NCBI GenBank assembly: GCA_039621445.1
Contig: CP154954.1
Location: forward strand, 27,610,562-27,674,561
Direction: 5' to 3'
Length of the DNA stretch: 64,000 nucleotides
Source: Euglena gracilis
Taxonomy: Eukaryota > Euglenida > Euglenophyceae > Euglenales
Shown: positions 24,304 through 36,300 of the stretch, piece after piece
Numbering within the stretch: the stretch's first letter is position 1
How the letters are laid out: every line of letters starts with the position of its first letter
Program-made: the position numbers and the translations under genes
Notes under the pieces: model-generated
Databases searched by the model: none
What the model saw: the letters and a program-made list of their open reading frames with translations, nothing else
Told to the model about the DNA's origin: nothing

Positions 24304-26600
24304 GGTCAAAATTTGCCTTGGCCAGGGACACTTTGGTCAAAGTGGCCTTGGCCAGGGACACGTTGGTCAAAGTGGCATTGGCCAGGGACACTTTGGTCAA
24401 AGTGGCCTTGGCCAGGGACACTTTGGTCAAAGTGGCCTTGGCCAGGGACACTTTGGTCAAAGTGGCCTTGGCCAGGGACACTTTGGTCAAAGTGGCCTTG
24501 GCCAGGGACACTTTGGTCAAAGTGGCCTTGGCCAGGGACACTTTGGTCCAAGTTGCCTTGGCCAGTGACACTTTGGTCATGGTGGCCTTCGCCAGGGACA
24601 CTTTGGTCAAAGCGGCCTTGGGCAGGGGTCCTTTGGGCAAAGTGGCCTTGGCCTTGGCCAGGGACACTTTGGTCAACGTGCCCTTGGCCTTCGACACTGT
24701 GGTCAAAGTGGCCTTGGCCAGGGACACTTTGGTCAAAGTGGCCTTGGCCAGGAACACTTTGGTCAAAGTGGCCTTGGCCAGTGACACCTTGGTCAAAGTG
24801 GCCTTGGCCAGGGACACCTTGGTCTAAGTGGCCTTGGCCAGGGACACTTTGGTCAAAGTGGCCTTGGCCAGGGACACTTTGGTCAAAGTGGCCTTGGCCA
24901 GGGACACTTTGGTCAAAGTGGCCTTGGCCAGGGACACCTTGGTCAAAGTGGCCTTGGCCAGGGACACTTTGGTCAAAGTGGCCTTGGCCAGGGACACTTT
25001 GGTCAAATTTGCCTTGACCAGGGACACTTTGGTCAAAGCGGCCTTGGCCAGGGACACTTTGGTCAAATTTGCCTTTTCCAGGGACACTTTGGTCAAAGTG
25101 GCCTTGGCCAGGGACACTTTGGTCAAGGGACCTTGTCCAGGGACACTTTGGTCAAATTTGCCTTGGCCAGGGACACTTTGGTCAAAGTGGCCTTGGCCAG
25201 GGACACTTTGGTCAAAGTGGCCTTGGCCAGGGACACTTTGGTCAAAGTGGCCTTGGCCAGGGACACTTTGGCCAAAGTGGCCTTGGCCAGGGACACTTTG
25301 GTCAAAGTGGCCTTGGCCAGGGACACTTTGGTCAAAGTGGCCTTGGCCAGGGACACTTTGGTCAAAGCGGCCTTGGCCAGGGATCCTTTGGTAAAAGGTG
25401 CCTTGCCCAGGGACACTTTGGTTAAAGTGGCCTTGGCCAGGGACACTTTGGTCAAAGTGGCCTTGGCCAGGGACACTTTGGTCAAAGTGGCCTTGGCCAG
25501 GGACACTTTGGTAAAAGCGGCCTTGGCCAGGGTCGCTTTGGTCAAAGTGGCCTTGGCCAGGGACACTTTGGTCAAAGTGGCCTTGGCTAGGGACACTTTG
25601 GTCAAAGTGGCCTTGGCCAGGGACACTTTGGTCAAAGTGGCCTTGGCCAGGGACACTTTGGTCAAAATTTGCCTTGGCCAGGGACACTTTGGTCAAAGTG
25701 GCCTTGGCCAGGGACACGTTGGTCAAAGTGGCATTGGCCAGGGACACTTTGGTCAAAGTGGCCTTGGCCAGGGACACTTTGGTCAAAGTGGCCTTGGCCA
25801 GGGACACTTTGGTCAAAGTGGCCTTGGCCAGGGACACTTTGGTCAAAGTGGCCTTGGCCAGGGACACTTTGGTCCAAGTTGCCTTGGCCAGTGACACTTT
25901 GGTCATGGTGGCCTTCGCCAGGGACACTTTGGTCAAAGCGGCCTTGGGCAGGGGTCCTTTGAGCAAAGTGGCCTTGGCCTTGGCCAGGGACACTTTGGTC
26001 AACGTGCCCTTGGCCTTCGACACTGTGGTCAAAGTGGCCTTGGCCAGGGACACTTTGGTCAAAGTGGCCTTGGCCAGGAACACTTTGGTCAAAGTGGCCT
26101 TGGCCAGTGACACCTTGGTCAAAGTGGCCTTGGCCAGGGACACCTTGGTCAAAGTGGCCTTGGCCAGGGACACTTTGGTCAAAGTGGCCTTGGCCAGGGA
26201 CACTTTGGTCAAAGTGGCCTTGGCCAGGGACACTTTGGTCAAAGTGGCCTTGGCCAGGGACACCTTGGTCAAAGTGGCCTTGGCCAGGGACACTTTGGTC
26301 AAAGTGGCCTTGGCCAGGGACACTTTGGTCAAATTTGCCTTGACCAGGGACACTTTGGTCAAAGTGGCCTTGGCCAGGGACACTTTGGTCAAATTTGCCT
26401 TTTCCAGGGACACTTTGGTCAAAGTGGCCTTGGCCAGGGACACTTTGGTCAAGGGACCTTGTCCAGGGACACTTTGGTCAAATTTGCCTTGGCCAGGGAC
26501 ACTTTGGTCAAAGTGGCCTTGGCCAGGGACAGTTTGGTCAAAGTGGCCTTGGCCAGGGACACTTTGGTCAAAGTGGCCTTGGCCAGGGACACTTTGGCCA
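24304..26600 (+). repeat. 1,326-bp HOR pair with a 6-nt internal duplication
   Basis: About 24,304-25,300 and 25,660-26,600 are copies. Both hold GCCTTGGCCTTGGCCA, in which GCCTTG is doubled (24,645 and 25,971, offset 1,326 bp), followed by CTTCGACACTGTGG. Both end with the GGTCAAGGGACC marker (25,121 and 26,447). The offset at the upstream anchor is 1,356 bp, so one copy has lost a single 30-bp monomer between the anchor and the 6-nt duplication. Confidence 0.88.
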
Positions 26601-29600
26601 AAGTGGCCTTGGCCAGGGACACTTTGGTCAAAGTGGCCTTGGCCAGGGACACTTTGGTCAAAGTTGCCTTGGCCAGGGACACTTTGGTCAAAGTGGCCTT
26701 GGCCAGGGACACTTTGGTCAAAGTGGCCTTGGCCAGGGACACTTTGGTCAAAGTTGCCTTGGCCAGGGACACTTTGGTCAAAGTGGCCTTCGCCAGGGAC
26801 ACTTTGGTCAAAGTTGCCTTGGCCAGGGACACTTTGGTCAACGTGACCTTGGCCAGCGACACTGTGGTCAAAGTGGCCTTGGCCAGGGACACTTTGGTCA
26901 AAGTGGCCTTGGCCAGGAACACTTTGGTCAAAGTGGCCTTGGCCAGTGACACCTTGGTCAAAGTGGCCTTGGCCAGGGACACTTTGGTCAAAGTGGCCTT
27001 GGCCAGGGACACTTTGGTCAAAGTGGCCTTGGCCAGGGACACTTTGGTCAACGTTGCCTTGGCCAGGGACACTTTGGTAAAAGTGATCTTCGCCAGGGAC
27101 AATTTGGTCAAGGTTGCCTTGGCCAGGGACACTTTGGTCAAAGTGGCCTTGTCCAGGGACACTTTGGTCAAATTGGCCTTGGCCAGGGACACTTTGGTCA
27201 AAGTGGCCTTGGCCAGGGACACTTTGGTCAAGGGACCTTGTCCAGGGACACTTTGGTCAAATTTGCCTTGGCCAGGGACACTTTGGTCAAAGTGGCCTTG
27301 GACAGGGACACTTTGGTCAAAGTGGCCTTGGCCAGGGACACTTTGGTCAAAGTTGCCTTGGCCAGGGACACTTTGGTCAAAGTGGCCTTGGCCAGGGACA
27401 CTTTGGTCAACGTGCCCTTGGCCAGCGAACCTGTGGTCAAAGTGGCCTTGGCCAGGGACACTTTGGTCAAAGTGGCCTTGGCCAGGGACACCTTGGTCAA
27501 AGTGGCCTTGGCCAGGGACACTTTGGTCAAAGTGGCCTTGGCCAGGGACACTTTGGTCAAATTTGCCTTGACCAGGGACACTTTGGTCAAAGTGGCCTTG
27601 GCCAGGGACACTTTGGTCAACGTGACCTTGGCCAGCGAAACTGTGGTCAAACTGGCCTTGGCCAGGGACACTTTGGTCAAAGTGGCCTTGGCCAGGAACA
27701 CTTTGGTCAAAGTGGCCTTGGCCAGTGACACCTTGGTCAAAGTGGCCTTGGCCAGGGACACTTTGGTCAAAGTGGCCTTGTCCAGGGACACTTTGGTCAA
27801 ATTTGCCTTGGCCAGGGACACTTTGGTCAAATCGGCCTTGGCCAGGGACAGTTTGGTCAAAGTGGCGTTGGCCAGGGACACTTTGGTCAAAGCGGCCTTG
27901 GCCAGGGACACTTTGGGCAAAGTGGCCTTGGCCAGGGACACTTTGGTCAAATTTGCCTTTTCCAGGGACACTTTGGTCAAAGTGGCCTTGGCCAGGGACA
28001 CTTTGGTCAAGGGACCTTGTCCAGGGACACTTTAGTCAAATTTGCCTTGGCCAGGGACACTTTGGTCAAAGTGGCCTTGGCCAGGGACACTTCGGTCAAA
28101 GTGGCCTTGGCCAGGGACACTTTCTTTGGTCAAAGTGGCCTTGGCCAGGGACACTTTGGTCAAAGTTGCCTTGGCCAGGGACACTTTGGTCAAAGTGGCC
28201 TTCGCCAGGGACACTTTGGTCAAAGTTGCCTTGGCCAGGGACACTTTGGTCAACGTGACCTTGGCCAGCGACACTGTGGTCAAAGTGGCCTTGGCCAGGG
28301 ACACTTTGGTCAAAGTGGCCTTGGCCAGGAACACTTTGGTCAAAGTGGCCTTGGCCAGTGACACCTTGGTCAAAGTGGCCTTGGCCAGGGGCACTTTGGT
28401 CAAAGTGGCCTTGGCCAGGGACACTTTGGTCAAAGTGGCCTTGGCCAGGGACACTTTGGTCAAAGTTGCCTTGGCCAGGGACACTTTGGTAAAAGTGATC
28501 TTCGCCAGGGACAATTTGGTCAAGGTTGCCTTGGCCAGGGACACTTTGGTCAAAGTGGCCTTGTCCAGGTACACTTTGGTCAAATTGGCCTTGGCCAGGG
28601 ACACTTTGGTCAAAGTGGCCTTGGCCAGGGACACTTTGGTCAAGGGACCTTGTCCAGGGACACTTTGGTCAAATTTGCCTTGGCTCAGGGACACTTTGGT
28701 CAAAGTGGCCTTGGCCAGGGACACTTTGGTCAAAGTGGCCTTGGCCAGGGACACTTTGGTCAAAGTGGCCTTGGCCAGGGACACTTTGGTCAAAGTTGCC
28801 TTGGCCAGGGACACTTTGGTCAAAGTGGCCTTCGCCAGGGACACTTTGGTCAAAGTTGCCTTGGCCAGGGACACTTTGGTCAAAGTGGCCTTGGCCAGGG
28901 ACACTTTGGTCAACGTGCCCTTGGCCAGCGAAACTGTGGTCAAAGTGGCCTTGGCCAGGGACACTTTGGTCAAAGTGGCCTTGGCCAGGAACACTTTGGT
29001 CAAAGTGGCCTTGGCCAGTGACACCTTGGTCAAAGTGGCCTTGGCCAGGGACACTTTGGTCAAAGTGGCCTTGTCCAGGGACACTTTGGTCAAATTTGCC
29101 TTGGCCAGGGACACTTTGGTTAAAGTGGCCTTGGCCAGGGACACTTCGGTCAAAGTGGCCTTGGCCAGGGACACTTTGGTCAAAGCGGCCGTGGCCAGGG
29201 ATCCTTTGGTCAAAGTGGCCTTGGCCAGGGACACTTTGGTCAAAGTGGCCTTGACCAGGGACACTTTGGTCAAAGTGGCCTTGGCCAGGGACACTTTGGT
29301 CAAAGTGGCCTTGGCCAGGGACAGTTTGGTCAAAGTGGCCTTGGCCAGGGACACTTTTGTCAAAGTGGCATCTGCTAGGGACACTTTGTTCAAAGTGGCC
29401 TTGGCCAGGGACACTTTGGTCAAAGTGGCCATGGCCAGGGACACTTTGGTCAAATTTGCCTTGTCCAGGGACACTTTGGTCAAATTTGCCTTGGCCAGGG
29501 ACACTTTGGTCAAAGCGGCCTTGGCCAGGGACACTTTGGTCAAAGTGGCATTGGCCAGAGACACTTTGGTCAAAGTGGCCTTGGCCAGGGACACTTTGGT

Positions 29601-31550
29601 CAAAGTGGCCTTGGCCAGGGACACTTTGGGCAAAGTGGCCTTGGCCAGGGACACTTTGGGCAAAGTGGCCTTGGCCAGGGACACTTTGGTCAAATTTGCC
29701 TTTTCCAGGGACACTTTGGTCAAATTTGCCTTGGACAGGGACACTTTGGTCAAAGCGGCCTTGGCCAGGGATCCTTTTGTCAAAGTGGCATTGGCCAGAG
29801 ACACTTTGCTCAAAGTGGGATTGGCCAGGGACACTTTGGTCAAAGTGGCCTTGGCCAGGGACACTTTGGTCAAAGTGGCCTTGGCCAGGGACTCTTTGGT
29901 CAAATTGGCCTTGGCCAGGGACACTTTGGTCAAAGTGGCCTTGGCCAGGGACACTTTGGTCAAAGTGGCCTTTGGCCAGGGACACTTTGGTCAAAGTGGC
30001 CTTCGCCAGGGACACTTTGGTCAAAGTTGCCTTGGCCAGGGACACTTTAGTCAAAGTGGCCTTGACCAGGGAAACTTTGGTCAAAGTGGCCTTGGCCAGG
30101 GACACTGTGGTCAAAGTGGCCTTGGCCAGGGACACTTTGGTCAAAGTGGCCTTGGCCAGGGACACTTTGGTCAAAGTGGCCTTGGCCAGGGACACTTTGG
30201 TCAAAGTGGCCTTGGCCAGGGACACTTTGGTCAAAGTGGCCTTGGCCAGGGACACCTTGGTCAACTTGGCCTTGGCCAGGGACACTTTGGTCAAAGTGGC
30301 CTTGGCCAGGGACACTTTGGTCAAAGTGGCCTTGGCCAGGGACGCCTTGGTCAAAGTGGCCTTGGCCAGGGACACTTTGGTCAAAGTGGCCTTGGCCAGG
30401 GACACTTTGGTCAAAGTTGCCTTGTCCAGGGACACTTTGGTCAAAGTGGCCTTGTCCAGGGACACTTTGGTCAAATTTGCCTTGGCCAGGGACAATTTGG
30501 TCAAAGTGGCCTTGGCCAGGGACACTTTGGTCAAGGGACCTTGTCCAGGGACACTTTGGTCAAATTTGCCTTGGCCAGGGACACTTTGGTCAAAGTGGCC
30601 TTGGCCAGGGACACTTTGGTCAAAGTGGCCTTGGCCAGGGACACTTTGGTCAAAGTGGCCTTGGCCAGGGACACTTTGGTCAAAGTTGCCTTGGCCAGGG
30701 ACACTTTGGTCAAAGTGGCCTTCGCCAGGGACACTTTGGTCAAAGTTGCCTTGGCCAGGGACGCTTTGGTCAAAGTGGCCTTGGCCAGGGACACTTTGGT
30801 CAACGTGCCCTTGGCCAGCGACACTGTGGTCAAAGTGGCCTTGGCCAGGGACACTTTGGTCAAAGTGGCCTTGGCCAGTGACACCTTGGTCAAAGTGGCC
30901 TTGGCCAGGGACACTTTGGTCAAAGTGGCCTTGTCAAGGGACACTTTGGTCAAATTTGCCTTGGCCAGGGACACTTTGGCTAAAGTGGCCTTGGCCAGGG
31001 ACACTTCGGTCAAAGTGGCCTTGGCCAGGGACACTTTGGTCAAAGCGGCCGTGGCCAGGGATCCTTTGGTCAAAGTGGCCTTGTCCAGGGACACTTTGGT
31101 CAAGTTTGCCTTGGCCAGGGACACTTTGGTCAAAGTGGCCTTGGCCAGGGACACTTTGGTCAAAGTGGCCTTGGCCAGGGACACCTTGGTCAAAGTGGCC
31201 TTGGCCAGGGACACTTTGGTCAAAGTGGCCTTGGCCAGGGACACTTTGGTCAAAGTGGCCTTGGCCAGGGGCACTTTGGTCAAAGTGGCCTTGGCCAGGG
31301 ACACCTTGGTCAAAGTGGCCTTGGACAGGGGCACTTTGGTCAAAGTGGCCTTGGCCAGGGACACGTTGGTCAAAGTGGCCTTGACCAGGGACACTTTGGT
31401 CAAAGTGGCCTTGGCCAGGGACACTTTGGTCAAAGTGGCCTTGGCCAGGGACAGTTTGGTCAAAGTGGCCTTGGCCAGGGACACTTTGGTCAAAGTGGCC
31501 TTGGCCAGGGACACTTTTATCAAAGTGGCCTTCGCCAGGGACACTTTGGT
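26447..31550 (+). repeat. HOR domain E (779-bp units and derivatives)
   Basis: GGTCAAGGGACCTTGTCC begins at 26,447, 27,226, 28,005, 28,638 and 30,529. The first two intervals are both 779 bp (26 monomers less one base). The third is 633 bp and includes a 4-nt slip (ACTTTCTTTGG at about 28,120). The fourth is 1,891 bp. GTGATCTTCGCC variants recur at about 27,090 and 28,497. Other phase breaks are a 1-nt gain at about 28,684 (GGCTCAGGG) and at about 29,970. The section 29,350-29,830 is unusually decayed, with GCATCTGCTAGG and TTGCTCAAAGTGGG words. No gene is seen. Confidence 0.85.
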
Positions 31551-34500
31551 CTAAGTGGACTTGGCCAGGGACACTTTGGTCAAACTGGCCTTCGCCAGGG
31601 ACACTTTGGTCAAAGTTGCCTTGGCCAGGGACACTTTGGTCAAAGTCTCCTTGACCAGGGACACTTTGGTCAAAGTGGCCTTGGCCAGGGACACTGTGGT
31701 CAAAGTGGCCTTGGCCAGGGACACTTTGGTCAAAGTGGCCGTGGCCAGGGACATTTTGGTCAAAGTGGCCTTGGCCAGTGACACCTTGTTCAAAGTGGCC
31801 TTGGCCAGGGAAACTTTGGTCAAGGCGGCATTGTCCAGGGACACTTTGGTCAAATTTGCCTTGGCCAGGGACACTTTGGTCAAAGTGGCCTTGGCCAGGG
31901 ACACTTTGGTCAAAGTGGCCTTGGCCAGGGACACTTTGGTCAAAGTGGCCTTGGCCAGGGACACTTTGGTCAAAGTGGCCTTGGCCAGGGACACTTTGGT
32001 CAAAGTGGCCTTGGCCAGGGACACTTTGGTCAAAGTGGCCTTGGCCAGGGACACCTTGGTCAACTTGGCCTTGGCCAGGGACACTTTGGTCAAAGTGGCC
32101 TTGGCCAGGGACACTTTGGTCAAAGTTGCCTTGGCCAGGGACGCCTTGGTCAAAGTGGCCTTGGCCAGGGACACTTTGGTCAAAGTGGCCTTGGCCAGGG
32201 ACACTTTGGTCAAAGTTGCCTTGTCCAGGGACACTTTGGTCAAAGTGGCCTTGTCCAGGGACACTTTGGTCAAATTTGCCTTGGCCAGGGACAATTTGGT
32301 CTAAGTGGACTTGGCCAGGGACACTTTGGTCAAAGTGGCCTTCGCCAGGGACACTTTGGTCAAAGTTGCCTTGGCCAGGGACACTTTGGTCAAAGTCTCC
32401 TTGACCAGGGACACTTTGGTCAAAGTGGCCTTGGCCAGGGACACTGTGGTCAAAGTGGCCTTGGCCAGGGACACTTTGGTCAAAGTGGCCGTGGCCAGGG
32501 ATATTTTGGTCAAAGTGGCCTTGGCCAGTGACACCTTGTTCAAAGTGGCCTTGGCCAGGGAAACTTTGGTCAAGGCGGCATTGTCCAGGGACACTTTGGT
32601 CAAATTTGCCTTGGCCAGGGACACTTTGGTCAAAGTGGCCTTGGCCAGGGACAGTTTGGTCAAAGTGGCCTTGGCCAGGGACACTTTGGTCAAAGTGGCC
32701 TTGGCCAGGGACACTTTGGTCAAAGTGGCCTTGGCCAGGGACACCTTGGTCAAAGTGGCATTGGCCAGGGACAATTTGGTCAAAGTGCCCTTGGCCAGGG
32801 ACACTTTGATCAAAATGGCCTTGGCCAGGGAAAGTTTGGTCAAAGTGGCCTTGGCCAGGGACACTTTGGTCAAAGTGGCCTTGGCCAGGGACGCCTTGGT
32901 CAAAGTGGCCTTGGCCAGGGACACTTTGGTCAAAGTGGCCTTGGCCAGGGACACTTTGGTCAAAGTGGACTTGGCCACGGACACCTTGGTCAAAGTGGCC
33001 TTGGCCAAGGACACTTTGGTCAAAGTGGCCTTGACCAGGGACACTTTGGTCAAAGTGGCCTTGGCCAGGGACACTTTGGTCAAAGTGGCCTTGGCCAGGG
33101 ACAGTTTGGTCAAGGTGGCCTGGGCCAGGGACACTTTGGTCAAAGTGGCCTTGGCCAGGGACACTTTTATCAAAGTGGCCTTGGCCAGGGACACTTTGGT
33201 CTAAGTGGACTTGGCCAGGGACGCTTTGGTCATAATGGCCTTTGCCAGGGACACTTTGGTCAAAGTTGCCTTGGCCAGGGACACTTTGGTCAAAGTGGCC
33301 TTGGCCAGGGACATTTTGGTCAAAGTGGCCTTGGCCAGTGACACCTTGGTCAAAGCGGCCTTGGCCAGGGATCCTTTGGTCAAAGTGGCCTTGGCCAGGG
33401 CCACTTTGGTCAAAATGGCATTGGCCAGGGATACTTTGGTCAAAGTGCCTTGGCCAGGGACACTTTGGTCAAAGTGGCCTTGGCCAGGGACACTTTGGTC
33501 AAAGTGGCCTTGGCCAGGGACACTTTGGTCAAAGTGGCCTTGGCCAGGGACACCTTGGTGAAAGTGGCATTGGCCAGGGACAATTTGGTCAAAGTGGCCT
33601 TGGCCAGGGACACTTTGGTCAAAGTGGCCTTGGCCAGGGACAGTTTGGTCAAAGTGGCCTTGGCCAGGGACACTTTGGTCAAAGTGGCCTTGGCCAGGGA
33701 CACCTTGGTCAAAGTGGCCTTGGCCAGGGACACTTTGGTCAAAGTGGCCTTGGCCAGGAACACTTTGGTCAAGGTTGCCTTGGCCAGGGACACTTTGGTC
33801 AAAGTGGCCTTGACCAGGGACACTTTGGTCAAAGTGGCCTTGGCCAGGGACACTGTGGTCAAAGTGGCCTTGGCCAGGGACACTTTGGTCAAAGTGGCCT
33901 TGGTCAGTGACACCTTGGTCAAAGTGGCCTTGGCCAGGGACACTTTGGTCAAAGTGGCCTTGTCCAGGGACACTTTGGTCAAATTTGCCTTGGCCAGGGA
34001 CACTTTGGTCACAGTAGCCTTGGCCAGGGACACTTTGGTCAAAGTGGCCTTTGCCAGGGACACCTTGGTCAAAGTGGCCTTGGCCAGGGACACTTTGGTC
34101 AAAGTGGCCTTGGCCAGGGACGCTTTGGTCAAAGTGGACTTGGCCACGGACACCTTGGTCAAAGTGGCCTTGGCCAGGGACACTTTGGTCAAAGTGGCCT
34201 TGACCAGGGACACTTTGGTCAAAGTGGCCTTGGCCAGGGACACTTTGGTCAAAGTGGCCTTGGCCAGGGACAGTTTGGTCAAAGTGGCCTTGGCCAGGGA
34301 CACTTTGGTCAAAGTGGCCTTGGCCAGGGACACTTTTATCAAAGTGGCCTTGGCCAACTTTGGTCTAAGTGGACTTGGCCAGGGACGCTTTGGTCAAAGT
34401 GGCCTTTGCCAGGGACACTTTGGTCAAAGTTGCCTTAGCCAGGGACACTTTGGTCAAAGTGGCCTTGGCCAGGGACACTTTGGTCAAAGTGGCCTTGGCC

Positions 34501-36300
34501 AGGGACATTTTGGTCAAAGTGGCCTTGGCCAGTGACACCTTGGTCAAAGCGGCCTTGGCCAGGGATCCTTTGTTCAAAGTGGCCTTGGCCAGGGCCACTT
34601 TGGTCAAAGTGGCATTGGCCAGGGGTACTTTGGTCAAAGTGCCCTTGGCCAGGGACACTTAGGTCAAAGTGGCCTTGGCCAGGGACACCTTGGTCAAAGT
34701 GGCCTTGGTCAGTGACACCTCGGTCAAAGTGGCCTTGGCCAGGGACACTTTGGTCAAAGTGGCCTTGTCCAGGGACACTTTGGTCAAATTTGCCTTGGCC
34801 AGGGACACTTTGGTCACAGTGGCCTTGGCCAGGGACACTTTGGTCAAAGTGGCCTTGGCCAGTGACACCTTGGTCAAAGCGGCCTTGGCCAGGGATCCTT
34901 TGTTCAAAGTGGCCTTGGCCAGGGCCACTTTGGTCAAAGTGGCATTGGCCAGGGATACTTTGGTCAAAGTGCCCTTGGCCAGGGACACTTTGGTCAAAGT
35001 TGCCTTGGCCAGGGACACTTTGGTCAAAGTGATCTTCGCCAGGGACACTTTGGTCAAAGTTGCCTTTGCCAGGGACACTTTGGTCAAAGTGGCCTTGACC
35101 AGGGACACTTTGGTCAAAGTGGCCTTGGCCAGGGACACTGTGGTCAAAGTGGCCTTGGCCAGGGACACTTTGGTCAAAGTGGCCTTGGTCAGTGACACCT
35201 TGGTCAAAGTGGCCTTGGCCAGGGACACTTTGGTCAAAGTGGCCTTGTCCAGGGACACTTTGGTCAAATTTGCCTTGGCCAGGGACACTTTGGTCACAGT
35301 GGCCTTGGCCAGGGACACTTTGGTCAAAGTGGCCTTGGCCAGGTCACACTTTGGTCAAAGTGGCCTTGGCCAGGGACACTTTGGTCAAAGTGCCCTTGGC
35401 CAGGGACACTTTGATCAAAATGGCCTTGGCCAGGGAAAGTTTGGTCAAAGTGGCCTTGGCCAGGGACACTTTGGTCAAAGTGGCCTTGCCCAGGGACACC
35501 TTGGTCAAAGTGGCCTTGGCCAGGGACACTTTAGTCAAAGTGGCCTTGGCCAGGGACACTTTGGTCAAAGTGGACTTGGCCACGGACACCTTGGTCAAAG
35601 TGGCCTTGGCCAGGGACACTTTGGTCAAATTGGCCTTGACCAGGGACACTTTGGTCAAAGTGGCCTTGGCCAGGGACAGTTTGGTCAAAGTGGCCTTGGC
35701 CAGGGACACTTTGGTCAAAGTGGCCTTGGCCAGGGACCCTTTTATCAAAGTGGCCTTGGCCAGGGACACTTTGGTCTAAGTGGACTTGGCCAGGGACGCT
35801 TTGGTCAAAGTTGCCTTTGCCAGGGACACTTTGGTCAAAGTTGCCTTGGCCAGGGACACTTTGGTCAAAGTGGCCTTGGCCAGGGACACTTTGGTCAAAG
35901 TGGCCTTGGCCAGGGACATTTTGGTCAAAGTGGCCTTGGCCAGTGACACCTTGGTCAAAGCGGCCTTGGCCAGGGATCCTTTGGTCAAAGTGGCCTTGGC
36001 CAGGGACACTTTGGTCAAAGTGGTATTGGCCAGGGATACTTTGGTCAAAGTACCCTTGGCCAGGGACACTTTGGTCAAAGTGGCCTTGGCCAGGGACACT
36101 TTGGTCAAAGTGGGCTTGGCCAGGGACACTTTGGTCAAAGTGGCCTTGGCCAGGGACACCTTGGTCAAAGTGGCATTGGCCAGGGACAATTTGGTCAAAG
36201 TGGCCTTGGCCAGGGACACTTTGGTCAAAGTGGCCTTCGCCAGGGACAGTTTGGTCAAAGTGGCCTTGGCCAGGGACACTTTGGTCAAAGTGGTCAAAGT
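31551..36300 (+). repeat. HOR family 1 reappears
   Basis: CTAAGTGGACTTGG anchors return at 31,551, 32,301, 33,201, 34,365 and 35,776, about 23.5 kb after the last one in domain A. The TGACACCTTGTTC and GGCGGCATTGTCC module is at 31,779 and 32,529. The first interval (750 bp, 25 monomers) separates two near-identical units that share AAAGTCTCCTTGACC at about 31,635 and 32,385. The next intervals are 900, 1,164 (a 1-nt loss at about 33,448 and a 5-nt loss at about 34,353) and 1,411 bp (a 1-nt gain at about 35,343). Confidence 0.87.

Larger units (their letters stand above)
9188..30546 (+). repeat. GGTCAAGGGACCTTGTCC junction marker, ten copies
   Basis: The marker starts at 9,188, 10,356, 11,404, 12,302, 25,121, 26,447, 27,226, 28,005, 28,638 and 30,529 (the span given covers first to last; it is not continuous). 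It is always followed by AGGGACACTTTGG or, once, AGGGACACTTTAG, and then by AAATTTGCC. It removes one base from the period and contains its own short dyad GGAC-CTT-GTCC. Absence between 12.3 and 25.1 kb shows that two separate domains carry descendants of one HOR. Confidence 0.88.
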
